From: an uncultured Bacteroides sp.
GTDB lineage: Bacteria > Bacteroidota > Bacteroidia > Bacteroidales > Bacteroidaceae
Reading direction: 5' to 3'
DNA length: 64,000 nucleotides
NCBI GenBank assembly: GCA_944322345.1
Contig: CALUOO010000002.1
Location: 124,001 to 188,000 of the forward strand
Below the pieces are notes generated by a model. The model saw only the letters and a list, made by a program, of their open reading frames with translations. It searched no databases and had not been told where the DNA came from. Positions 42,877 to 54,598 of this stretch are shown one piece after another. Within the stretch, counting starts at the first letter, position 1, and every line of letters begins with the position of its first letter. Both the position numbers and the translations under genes were made by a program.

Positions 42877-45800
42877 TTATTTAGCATATTGTTCAATCTC
42901 AGTTTCTGCATCAGTATTGTCGATATCTTCCCATTCCATCGGCTTGAATTTCTCTTGCAGATATTGGAATGCGACGAACAGTGCTGGTACGATAAAGATC
43001 TGGAGAATCATACCCACCAACATACCACCGATGGATGCAGTTCCCAATGTACGGTTTCCATGAGCACCGGCACCGGAAGCAAACATTAACGGAAGCAAAC
43101 CGACAATCATGGCAAGTGATGTCATCAAGATAGGACGTAGACGGGCCAAAGCTCCTAACACAGCTGCCCATGTGATGCTCATACCCATTCGACGGCGGTC
43201 AAGGGCAAACTCTACAATCAAGATGGCATTTTTTGCCAACAGACCCATCAACATGATAAGGGCGATTTGCATATAGATATCGTTGGACATTGTTCCTAGG
43301 ATCATACTTAAAGCCGGTATTTTTCCAATTGAGCCAACGCCATTGACAAACAGGAAGCTTCCTAACAATCCGAATGGAATAGAAAGCAGTACAGAAAGCG
43401 GAAGAATATAACTTTCATACTGTGCACTCAGCAACAGATAAACGAATACGAAGCAGAGTACAAAGATAAGACCAGTTGTGCTACCGCTGGTTTCAGCTTC
43501 CTCACGTGCCATACCTCCCAGCTCGTATCCGAAACCGGCAGGAAGATTCTGTTGTGCAACCTCAGAGATGGCTTGTAGTGCCTGACCGGATGTGTATCCT
43601 GAGGCAGGAGCCACCATCACTTTCATAGAGGTGTACAAGTTGAAACGGCTGATTACGTCCGGACCATACACTTTCTTGATGGAGAGGAATTGAGTGATAG
43701 GAGCCATTTCATTACCGTTGCGTACCTTGATACTATTCAGTGATTCCAAGTTCTTCGTTGCATCTGGGGTGGCTTGAATCATAACACGATACATCTTACC
43801 GAAACTGTTAAAGTTTGATGCATACAAACCTCCATAATATCCCTGCATTGTGCTCAAAATATCACTAGGACTGACTCCTGCGCGTTTACAAGCAGCTGCA
43901 TCAATATCGAGCAGATATTGTGGGAAGTTCGGGTTGAAAGAAGTTCGTGCAGAGTTGATTTCTGGACGTTTCTCCAATTCGGCAGTATAGCTGTTGACTA
44001 CGTCGAAGAAATGTTCCAAACTACCACCTGTCTTATCCTGCATGTTTAGTTCGATATCGCTGGATGCTGAATATCCCGGAATCATAGGCGGAGCGAAAAA
44101 CAGCACCTGTGCATCTTTAATCACTTCCTGTGCACGCATGAAAAGTGTGGCATATATAATGGTTGAATTTTGCATTGTAGAACGTTCTTCCCAGTCTTTC
44201 AACTTGATAATGATAGAACCATAACCTGGTCCCTGACCACCAATGAAACTATAACCGGAAATCACTGTTCGTGATTCTACTGCAGGCTCTGATGCTATTA
44301 GACTGTCTACACGTTCCAGTATTTCTTCAGCTCGTTCTTGTGAAGTTCCGGGCGGCAAAGTCACTGCTCCCATGATGGTTCCTGTATCTTCGTTTGGAAC
44401 CATACCAGATGGTGTGGATTGCATGAGTACTACCAATAGCACTATAGATGCTACTACAATACCAGCCGATAACCATTTTCTTTGAATGAATTTTAATACC
44501 GATTTCTTATAACGTCCGAGAATGGAGTCATATGAAGCGTTAAATGAGTGCTTGAATTTATCAGTTGTCATTCCCACTAAGGCAAGCAAACTGATAACAA
44601 TCATTACAGTACAGATAACCGGATGCTCACTGAAGCTGAACATTCCGAAGATCATGCCTAGAATAGCGATGGCTACGAAAATCAGTGTAATACCTGGATG
44701 TAGCAGTCGTCCGATGGCATCGGCATATCGTTTCAACATAATGCCACGTGCTTCTTTGGTGGCCGTGCCAATACGTTCCTTCAGAGACGTGTCGCTGTTG
44801 TGTGGTTTCAGGAAGATAGCACAAAGAGCAGGACTCAATGTCAATGCATTCAAAGCTGAGAAACCAATGGAAATGGCCATTGTCAAACCGAATTGGCGGT
44901 AGAACGTACCTGCTGTTCCTCCCATGAAACTTACCGGAACGAACACGGACATCATGACCAAAGTGATAGAAACAATAGCACCACCCAACTCGCGCATAGC
45001 ATCGATGGATGCAAGACGCGCTGACTTATAACCTTGGTCTAGCTTTGCATGTACACCTTCTACTACCACAATGGCATCATCGACCACAATTGCAATGGCA
45101 AGTACCATCGCTGAAAGTGTCAGCAAGTTCAAACTGAAACCGATTAGCTTCAGTACAAAGAATGTTGCAATCAATGCTACCGGAATAGCGATTGCCGGAA
45201 TCAATGTAGAACGCATATCTTGTAGGAAGATATATACTACAATGAACACGAGGATAAATGCTTCGATTAATGTCTTGATTACTTCGTGGATAGAAGCAAA
45301 CAAAAAGTCGTTGGCACTTTGAGCAACGTTGATCTCCAAACCGGCGGGAAGTGTTTTAGCTGTTTCGGCAAGTACTTTTTCTATGTCCTGAATTGTTTGG
45401 GTAGCGTTACTTCCTGCCATTTGGAAGATGATGCATGATACAGCTTTATGACCGTTTACCTTGTTGTTGAATCCATATGACAGACGTCCTAACTGTATAT
45501 CTGCAACGTCTTTTAAGCGAAGAAGTTCACCTGTATCCAGTGCCTTGATGACCATATCTCCGAATTCTTCCGGTTGTTGGAGACGACCTTTGTAACGCAG
45601 AGTGTATTGGAATGTCTGTTTCCCGCGTTCTCCCAGCTGTCCAGGAGCAGCTTCGATGTTTTGTTCGGCGAGAAGACCTACAATGTCATTGGGCACTAAT
45701 TTGTACTGAGCCATTACTTCTGGCTTCAGCCAGATACGCATGGAGTAATCTTGACCCATCACCATGGCATCACCCACACCAGACACACGTTTGATCTCTG

Positions 45801-46293
45801 GAATAAGGTTGATGTTTGCATAGTTCTCAAGGAATTCGATGTTGTATTGGTCTTTGGCATCAAAAATAGAGAATACCATCAACATAGAAGTCTGGCGCTT
45901 GCGGACAGTTACACCGGATTTGGTTACTTCGGCAGGCAAAAGAGGTTCTGCCATAGAAACACGGTTCTGTACGTTGACCTGTGCCATGTCAGGGTCAGTC
46001 CCTTGTTTGAAATAGATAGAAATGTCGCCAGAGCCACTGTTGGTGGCAGTAGAGCTCATGTACATCATGTTTTCTACTCCGTTTATCTGGTCTTCCAAAG
46101 GTGCGATAACGGAATTAAGCACAGTCTGTGCATTTGCACCTTGATACGTGGCACTTACTGATACAGTAGGAGGTGCGATGTCCGGATATTGGGTGATAGG
46201 CAAAGTCGCCAATCCGATAAGACCCAGTATGACTATCAGGATAGAAATTACCGTTGATAGCACCGGACGGTTAATAAAATTATCTAATTTCAT
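42877..46293 (-). CDS. RND family multidrug efflux pump inner-membrane subunit (AcrB-like)
   Basis: A 1138-residue HAE1-type proton antiporter. AIVVDDAIVVVEG contains the proton-relay Asp405-Asp406, and LMGLLAKNAILIVEF the relay Lys. PTVSVSATYQGANAQTVLNSV and GRLQQPEEFGDM mark the first porter loop, MQSTPSGMVPNEDTG the second. The protein is about 90 residues longer than AcrB: near 509-590, between the two membrane halves, there is an insert with two extra hydrophobic segments (PGITLIFVAIAILGMIFGMF and PVICTVMIVISLLALVGM). Drug range is not predictable. It is the second gene of the efflux operon. Confidence 0.95.
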   Translation of the reverse strand: MKLDNFINRPVLSTVISILIVILGLIGLATLPITQYPDIAPPTVSVSATYQGANAQTVLNSVIAPLEDQINGVENMMYMSSTATNSGSGDISIYFKQGTDPDMAQVNVQNRVSMAEPLLPAEVTKSGVTVRKRQTSMLMVFSIFDAKDQYNIEFLENYANINLIPEIKRVSGVGDAMVMGQDYSMRIWLKPEVMAQYKLVPNDIVGLLAEQNIEAAPGQLGERGKQTFQYTLRYKGRLQQPEEFGDMVIKALDTGELLRLKDVADIQLGRLSYGFNNKVNGHKAVSCIIFQMAGSNATQTIQDIEKVLAETAKTLPAGLEINVAQSANDFLFASIHEVIKTLIEAFILVFIVVYIFLQDMRSTLIPAIAIPVALIATFFVLKLIGFSLNLLTLSAMVLAIAIVVDDAIVVVEGVHAKLDQGYKSARLASIDAMRELGGAIVSITLVMMSVFVPVSFMGGTAGTFYRQFGLTMAISIGFSALNALTLSPALCAIFLKPHNSDTSLKERIGTATKEARGIMLKRYADAIGRLLHPGITLIFVAIAILGMIFGMFSFSEHPVICTVMIVISLLALVGMTTDKFKHSFNASYDSILGRYKKSVLKFIQRKWLSAGIVVASIVLLVVLMQSTPSGMVPNEDTGTIMGAVTLPPGTSQERAEEILERVDSLIASEPAVESRTVISGYSFIGGQGPGYGSIIIKLKDWEERSTMQNSTIIYATLFMRAQEVIKDAQVLFFAPPMIPGYSASSDIELNMQDKTGGSLEHFFDVVNSYTAELEKRPEINSARTSFNPNFPQYLLDIDAAACKRAGVSPSDILSTMQGYYGGLYASNFNSFGKMYRVMIQATPDATKNLESLNSIKVRNGNEMAPITQFLSIKKVYGPDVISRFNLYTSMKVMVAPASGYTSGQALQAISEVAQQNLPAGFGYELGGMAREEAETSGSTTGLIFVLCFVFVYLLLSAQYESYILPLSVLLSIPFGLLGSFLFVNGVGSIGKIPALSMILGTMSNDIYMQIALIMLMGLLAKNAILIVEFALDRRRMGMSITWAAVLGALARLRPILMTSLAMIVGLLPLMFASGAGAHGNRTLGTASIGGMLVGMILQIFIVPALFVAFQYLQEKFKPMEWEDIDNTDAETEIEQYAK

Positions 46294-46319
46294 AGTTGAT
46301 TTCCTTTATCTACTTTGAT

Positions 46320-47498
46320 TTATTTTTTGAATGCACTTTCAATGTTCCCTTCTTTCTGATCTTTCAAAGCTTGCTGGTATTTAGCTTCTTTTTCTGCAAG
46401 AGTGATGGGAGTAATTGATTGTCCGTCGCGTAATGCCTGTACACCTTCGACTACAATTTTATCACCGGCATTTAATCCGCTTGTTACGTAGTAACTTTTA
46501 CCATCATTCAGGTGATAAACTTGTACTTCTGTAGTCTTTATTGTGTTGTCTGGTTGCACTACAAAAACAAATTTCTTATCTTGTATCTCGGTAGTTGCCG
46601 ATTGTGGGATAATGAAGATATCTGTAAGTACATTGGGGAATACTACATTGCCTGTATAGCCACTTCTCAGCAGATTATCTTTGTTCGGGAAAAGTGCACG
46701 CATGCTCATGGCTTTAGTTGTTGGGTCAACAACACCTGTAAGGGTCTCTACCCGTCCGCTATCAGGATACATGCTTCCGTCAATTAGCTGTAGCTGAACC
46801 TTTGCCATATCTTTCAAGATATTCTGATTCCCTTGCTGCTTGGCTAGCTTTAGAATCTCTCTTTCGTTCATAGAGAAATAAGCATAGATTTCACTTGTTT
46901 CAGCAATTGTTGTCATAGGAGTAACCATTGACGGGCTTACTAAACTTCCCAAACGATAAGGAATTTGACCAACTACTCCATCTGTCGGGCTTGTTACTTC
47001 TGTGTATGACAAGTTGTTCTTTGCATTAATCAGCTGTGCATTAGCTTGTGCCAATTGTGCCTTAGCTTGCTCCAGTTGGTTCTCTGCCATTTGCAGATCA
47101 AAGTCACTGATAATTCCTTTAGCATTAAGCTTCCGCTTGTTGGTTGTTGTAAGTTCTTGTGTACTGACTGCAGCTTTGGCGGTGGCTACTGCAGCTTTGG
47201 CTGTTTCTACAGCAGCTTTGTATTGTACTTGGTCAATGGTGAACAATACTTGCCCTTTGCGGACTTGTGCACCTTCATCCACATGCAGTTTTGTGATGAA
47301 TCCGCTGACCATTGGACGTATTTCAGCGTCTTGTTTACCTTTGATTTCTGCAGGATAACTGTTTGTCAGGTTAGCAGTGGTTGCCTCTACTGCAATTACT
47401 GCAGCTTCGGGTGCTTTGGTTTCGCCTTTTTGCTCTTGTCCACAACTGGATAAGAGAGCTACACAAAATGCAAATAAAACAATTCTACTTTTCTTCAT
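46320..47498 (-). CDS. RND efflux periplasmic adaptor lipoprotein (AcrA/MexA-like)
   Basis: A 392-residue lipoprotein (lipobox ALLSSC) with the membrane-fusion-protein layout: beta-barrel start (EIRPMVSGFITKLHVDEGAQVRKGQVLFTID, lipoyl half), a coiled-coil hairpin rich in Ala and Lys (about 85-160), then GVVGQIPYRLGSLVSP and the barrel MRALFPNKDNLLRSGYTGNVVFP. It joins pump and channel across the periplasm. It is the first gene of the efflux operon and starts 130 bp after the -7 box. A regulator gene of the usual TetR or MarR type is not found next to it. Confidence 0.94.
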   Translation of the reverse strand: MKKSRIVLFAFCVALLSSCGQEQKGETKAPEAAVIAVEATTANLTNSYPAEIKGKQDAEIRPMVSGFITKLHVDEGAQVRKGQVLFTIDQVQYKAAVETAKAAVATAKAAVSTQELTTTNKRKLNAKGIISDFDLQMAENQLEQAKAQLAQANAQLINAKNNLSYTEVTSPTDGVVGQIPYRLGSLVSPSMVTPMTTIAETSEIYAYFSMNEREILKLAKQQGNQNILKDMAKVQLQLIDGSMYPDSGRVETLTGVVDPTTKAMSMRALFPNKDNLLRSGYTGNVVFPNVLTDIFIIPQSATTEIQDKKFVFVVQPDNTIKTTEVQVYHLNDGKSYYVTSGLNAGDKIVVEGVQALRDGQSITPITLAEKEAKYQQALKDQKEGNIESAFKK

Positions 47499-47590
47499 AC
47501 TTCGTTATTTATCTATATTTGTTATGATATTTTCGATGTAATCTGATCCTCTGATCAACTTGTTTTCCCCTTTTTCAATAAATGAAAAAT

Positions 47591-47626
47591 GGTCGGAAAC
47601 TAAATGAGATGTTTAAGTTTCCGACC
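47591..47626. promoter_or_regulatory. Perfect 11-bp inverted repeat at the efflux operon start
   Basis: GGTCGGAAACT (47591-47601) and AGTTTCCGACC (47616-47626) are exact inverse copies around a 14-nt loop. The right arm begins 1 bp downstream of the -7 box, so the mRNA should start in or just before it. It may be an operator for an unlinked regulator or a hairpin at the mRNA 5' end that protects or attenuates. Confidence 0.75.
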
Positions 47627-47627
47627 G

Positions 47628-47635
47628 CAAAAGTA
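47628..47635 (-). promoter_or_regulatory. Bacteroides -7 box of RND efflux operon
   Basis: The minus strand reads TACTTTTG followed by CGGTCG, matching TAnnTTTG. It lies 130 bp before the adaptor start codon, and the inverted repeat follows at once. The 287-bp gap 47499-47785 has no further gene. Confidence 0.6.
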
Positions 47636-47785
47636 CTTTAAATAAGGTGTTTTTATTCTTTAAAGTAGAGTTTCTTATATGCTTTTTGCTTTATTTATCT
47701 TTTTTTCTCTTACTGTCTGTTTGAAATGTTGCCAACTTTTCTTGGAATGTTAAATGACCTCATTTCATAATAATGAATTTGTGCA

Positions 47786-49357
47786 TTATTTGAATTCTTG
47801 TATGTGATATAACCCCGGGAAGTGGTCTGATGCGCCACGCGTATATTTGGTATTTAATATATCGGCAAAATCGCATAATTCTGAGAGTGCAGGGGTAGCA
47901 TAAGCTTGATCGAGTCGTAAACCGGTGATATTGCTGTTTGCTAAATCTTTTCCAAACGAAAAGCTGGCTTTAAAAGCTTTTGTACTTTCAATAAATACAT
48001 CTTTCAGCCCGGCATCTGTAAATTTTGGTACTACAGTGTATTCAATACTATTATCTGATCTTCCGGTTTTACTTGGCCATGTACTTGGTGTTAGTATATC
48101 TCTATCGAATGGACTGTCTGTATTCATATCTCCGGCAACGAAAGCGTATGAATGAAGTTTTGCACGATCGGCAATGTAGGCAGCTTCTTTTTCGCGCAGA
48201 GGCCCCCATTGTGAAGATAAGTGACATGCATACAACATTAGGTTATTACATTGTGCTTCGATGAATCCATGAACTCTGTAACCATCCATTCCTTCAATCT
48301 GTATTTTCTCAATGTCAGTAATTTCATACCGTGAGGAAATTCCTGTAGGATATCCCCAATCTTTTAATACTACGGCATAATTATGCCCCCATTTTTGTGA
48401 AAGAGCTAACAGATCTTCATCGTGTTTGATGCCAGCTTGATTGTTGTTCAATTCGCAGAACATGATGATGTCTGGATCAAAACGTTGTACCCATTCTGTA
48501 AACGCGTCAATATTGTCTTGGTTGTGGCCCCATCCGTCTAAGATATTGTATGACATAATTCGTGTTCCAGAGCGTGGCTCTAGTTCTATTTTGATTGTTT
48601 CTGTGGTTTGAGGAAGATTGAGCTCTATCTTTTTCGGATTATAGTTCTTTGTGACAACTGTTATTGCCAATGCGGTTTCTTGAGTTGCGGCAGGCATTGT
48701 ATAAATTCCTCCGGTGAGAGTTTGCTCAGTTTTGGGTACGTAGGCGTTAAAGTCGGTACGTATTTGTGATATGATAAATTCTGTTTCATCAGTAATCAGC
48801 TCTCCTTCCGAATTTACAATGTTGAATGTGATAATTTGTTCTTCTGGCTTAAGTATATCGTCTATGTCTGAAAGTTTGATGACATAAATTACATATTGGT
48901 TTTGTACGTTGAGCTTGATAGGTAAACAGTATTGAGGATCTTTTCCCTGCTCTTTGATGTGGCTGACCAGTATATCTGTATTTAAAGTAAATCTGACCGT
49001 TTTTTTCTCTTCACCATTTGTGAACGAGACTGTTGTTTCTGGTAGACTGTATGCATCTTCGGGAAGAAGCTGGTAATTTGTTTTGTTCTGTTGGTTGTAA
49101 TTGTTTAATTCTTCTTGGGTATAAACACTTAATTGAACCTTTGTCGCTTCTCGACTAGGATTTAAAACACTTACTTGGTAGATTGTGTTTTGATCAGTGG
49201 ATGATTGTATAAGTGTGTTGACTCCAGTCTTTTCAAGTTGGACCTGTTTTATTACATTATCGGTATCTTCATCTCCTCCACATGCTGTTATGGTTAGTAA
49301 CATAGTGCAGAAGGTTAATGCCTTTGCAAATAATGGAAAAATTGTCTTGATTTTCAT
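47786..49357 (-). CDS. DUF1735 lipoprotein with endonuclease/exonuclease/phosphatase (EEP) domain
   Basis: A 523-residue lipoprotein (Cys26 in LLTITACGG) with two DUF1735-type domains (about 35-160 and 165-255) carrying YTQEELNNYN and YQLLPEDAYS, and a C-terminal EEP domain. All EEP motifs are present: MSYNILDG with Asn271, FCELNNN with Glu302, YACHLSS with His379, AGDMNTD with Asp410 and Asn412, and SDHFPGLYH with Asp511-His512. EEP enzymes are metal-dependent phosphodiesterases or phosphatases (nucleases, sphingomyelinases, inositol-phosphate phosphatases). A surface EEP on a glycan-binding scaffold suggests action on a phosphorylated glycan, a lipid headgroup or extracellular DNA; I cannot choose. 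The ATG at 49357 is used. Confidence 0.85.
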   Translation of the reverse strand: MKIKTIFPLFAKALTFCTMLLTITACGGDEDTDNVIKQVQLEKTGVNTLIQSSTDQNTIYQVSVLNPSREATKVQLSVYTQEELNNYNQQNKTNYQLLPEDAYSLPETTVSFTNGEEKKTVRFTLNTDILVSHIKEQGKDPQYCLPIKLNVQNQYVIYVIKLSDIDDILKPEEQIITFNIVNSEGELITDETEFIISQIRTDFNAYVPKTEQTLTGGIYTMPAATQETALAITVVTKNYNPKKIELNLPQTTETIKIELEPRSGTRIMSYNILDGWGHNQDNIDAFTEWVQRFDPDIIMFCELNNNQAGIKHDEDLLALSQKWGHNYAVVLKDWGYPTGISSRYEITDIEKIQIEGMDGYRVHGFIEAQCNNLMLYACHLSSQWGPLREKEAAYIADRAKLHSYAFVAGDMNTDSPFDRDILTPSTWPSKTGRSDNSIEYTVVPKFTDAGLKDVFIESTKAFKASFSFGKDLANSNITGLRLDQAYATPALSELCDFADILNTKYTRGASDHFPGLYHIQEFK

Positions 49358-49379
49358 TGTTTCATTGAATATATACAAA

Positions 49380-49416
49380 CATGTCAGGACCTATATGTTT
49401 GTTAGATCCTGACATG
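49380..49416. terminator. Hairpin between GH2 and EEP genes
   Basis: A perfect 10-bp inverted repeat CATGTCAGGA/TCCTGACATG with a 17-nt loop (49380-49389 with 49407-49416). It lies 19 bp after the GH2 stop codon and 22 bp before the EEP start codon on the same strand. The T-run is weak, so it may attenuate instead of ending the transcript. Confidence 0.5.
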
Positions 49417-49435
49417 CTAATTGTTTATGTGACTT

Positions 49436-52609
<3,174 letters not shown>

Positions 52610-52672
52610 TTAAAAGTGGGAACTTTTTGAAGAAATTACAGAGAAACATGGTGTTTATTAGTTAATAACCTT

Positions 52673-52680
52673 TATTTTTG
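52673..52680 (+). promoter_or_regulatory. Possible -7 box of Ig-like lipoprotein gene
   Basis: TATTTTTG followed by CAACATG matches TAnnTTTG, but it ends only 4 bp before the annotated start codon at 52685. So either the mRNA is nearly leaderless or translation starts downstream, for example at a GTG at 52703. Confidence 0.4.
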
Positions 52681-52684
52681 CAAC

Positions 52685-54598
52685 ATGTTATATAGTAAAA
52701 AAGTGAAGATAAAATATATCATCTGGTGTTTTTTGCCGCTAGTTGCATTAGTGGTTCTTCTTTATTCTTGTGCGAGCATTGGTAGTCCTACGGGTGGCCC
52801 TGAAGACTGGACGCCTCCTGTCTTTTTGAAAAGTTCTCCATCGCCTAAAGCGCTAAATAACAAGAGAAGCAAAATATCATTAACCTTTGATGAATATATC
52901 AAGCTAGAAAAGGCAGCAGAAAAGGTTGTGGTTTCTCCTCCTCAGATACAGCAGCCCGAAATTAAGGCCTCGGGTAAAAGAATACAAGTTAATTTATTGG
53001 ATTCTTTGAAAGAAAATACAACCTATACAATTGATTTCTCGGATGCAATTGTAGATAATAATAATGATAATCCATTAGGCAACTTCGCCTTTACATTTTC
53101 TACAGGGGGACAGATTGATACAATGGAAGTATCGGGTACGGTGCTCGATGCCTCTAATTTGGAACCTATTAAAGGTATATTGGTTGGCTTGCATTCTAAT
53201 TTGAATGACTCAGCATTTATCAAGCTTCCTTTTGATAGAGTTGCACGTACGGATAGTCGTGGACGTTTTACTATTCGTGGAATAGCTTCTGGCAGTTATC
53301 GTATTTACGCTCTAATGGATGCAGACCAAAATTTCCTGTTTAGTCAGAAGAGTGAAGTCATTGCTTTTAATGATTCTTTGGTGATTCCCCAGATGGAGAA
53401 ACGTACCCGTATGGATACTATTTGGGTGGATACCCTGACCTATGATACGATTATAGAAAAGCAGTATATTCAATATTTACCAGACGATTTGATACTTCGT
53501 GCCTTTAAGGAACTTAACTATTCACAGTATCTAATAAAGTCAGAACGTCTTGTTCCCCAAAAGTTCAGTCTTTATTTTGCTAATAAGGCAGATTCTTTAC
53601 CGGTTCTGAAAGGATTGAACTTCAATGAAGAAGATGCGTTTATAATAGAGAAGACTTATCGGAATGATACAATTCATTATTGGGTGAAAGATTCTTTGTT
53701 GTATGCACAAGATACATTGTCTTTCAGCCTGACTTACCTCTATACAGATACGTTAAATCAGCTTGTACCCCGTACCGATACTCTAAAACTGGTTTCTAAA
53801 CAAAAGCTCCAGAAAAAAGAAGAGCCGAAGAAAAAGAAGAAAAAAAAGAAAGATGAGGAAGAAGTTGAACCGACTGTCTTTTTGCCAGTAAATGTTGGGG
53901 TTGCTTCGTCAATGGATGTATATGGATATGTGTCACTGAAATTTGAAGAACCTATTGCTTTTTATGATAGTGCAGCCATCCATTTGCGTCATAAGGTCGA
54001 TTCGCTTTGGGAGGACGTTCCGTTTGAATTTGAGCGGGATACGTTGAATCTGAAACAGTACAATTTATATTACGATTGGGAACCGACAGGAGAATATGAA
54101 TTTTCTGTAGACTCGACAGCATTTCATGGAATCTACGGATTGTTTACAGATAAAATAAGGCAAGAATTTAAGGTGCGGAGTGAAGATGAGTATTTTACGC
54201 TTCATTTTATTGTTACCGGAGCGGATAAACAGGCATTTATTGAATTGCTGGATGCACAGGATAAGGTTGTGAGGCGTCGGAGAGTAGAGAATGGAATTGC
54301 CGATTTTTATTTCCTGAATCCGGGAAAATATGGTGCACGTCTGATTAACGACCGGAATGGAAATGGTGTTTGGGACACAGGAGATTTTGAGAAAAAAATA
54401 CAACCGGAAGAGGTCTTCTATCTTCCGAAGTTGGTAGAATATAAAGCACTATGGGATGTAAATGAGAACTGGGATATTCATGAAACAACCTTAGACAAAC
54501 AAAAAGTAGATGACCTTAAAAAACAAAAACCAGATGACGAAAAAAGAAAAAAAGAAAGAGAACAAAGAATGGCTGAAGAGCGTGCGCGCCGTCGTTAA
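52685..54598 (+). CDS. Ig-like domain (SbsA/Big_5-type) lipoprotein with Lys-rich linker
   Basis: A 637-residue lipoprotein (hydrophobic 9-28, Cys in VLLYSCASIGSPTGG). PTGGPEDWTPPVFLKSSPSPKALN and ISLTFDEYIKLEKAAEKVVVSPP then TYTIDFSDAIVDNNNDN are the Big_5/SbsA Ig-like domain. A carboxypeptidase-regulatory-like fold (VSGTVLDASNLEPIKGILVGL, GRFTIRGIASGSYRIYALMDADQN) follows. Around residue 376-398 there is a run of lysines (EPKKKKKKKKDEEE), and the C-terminus is highly charged. Such proteins are common and unassigned in Bacteroidetes; some are linked to gliding or cell-surface maintenance. It overlaps the DUF3108 gene by about 65 nt. Confidence 0.8.
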   Translation: MLYSKKVKIKYIIWCFLPLVALVVLLYSCASIGSPTGGPEDWTPPVFLKSSPSPKALNNKRSKISLTFDEYIKLEKAAEKVVVSPPQIQQPEIKASGKRIQVNLLDSLKENTTYTIDFSDAIVDNNNDNPLGNFAFTFSTGGQIDTMEVSGTVLDASNLEPIKGILVGLHSNLNDSAFIKLPFDRVARTDSRGRFTIRGIASGSYRIYALMDADQNFLFSQKSEVIAFNDSLVIPQMEKRTRMDTIWVDTLTYDTIIEKQYIQYLPDDLILRAFKELNYSQYLIKSERLVPQKFSLYFANKADSLPVLKGLNFNEEDAFIIEKTYRNDTIHYWVKDSLLYAQDTLSFSLTYLYTDTLNQLVPRTDTLKLVSKQKLQKKEEPKKKKKKKKDEEEVEPTVFLPVNVGVASSMDVYGYVSLKFEEPIAFYDSAAIHLRHKVDSLWEDVPFEFERDTLNLKQYNLYYDWEPTGEYEFSVDSTAFHGIYGLFTDKIRQEFKVRSEDEYFTLHFIVTGADKQAFIELLDAQDKVVRRRRVENGIADFYFLNPGKYGARLINDRNGNGVWDTGDFEKKIQPEEVFYLPKLVEYKALWDVNENWDIHETTLDKQKVDDLKKQKPDDEKRKKEREQRMAEERARRR

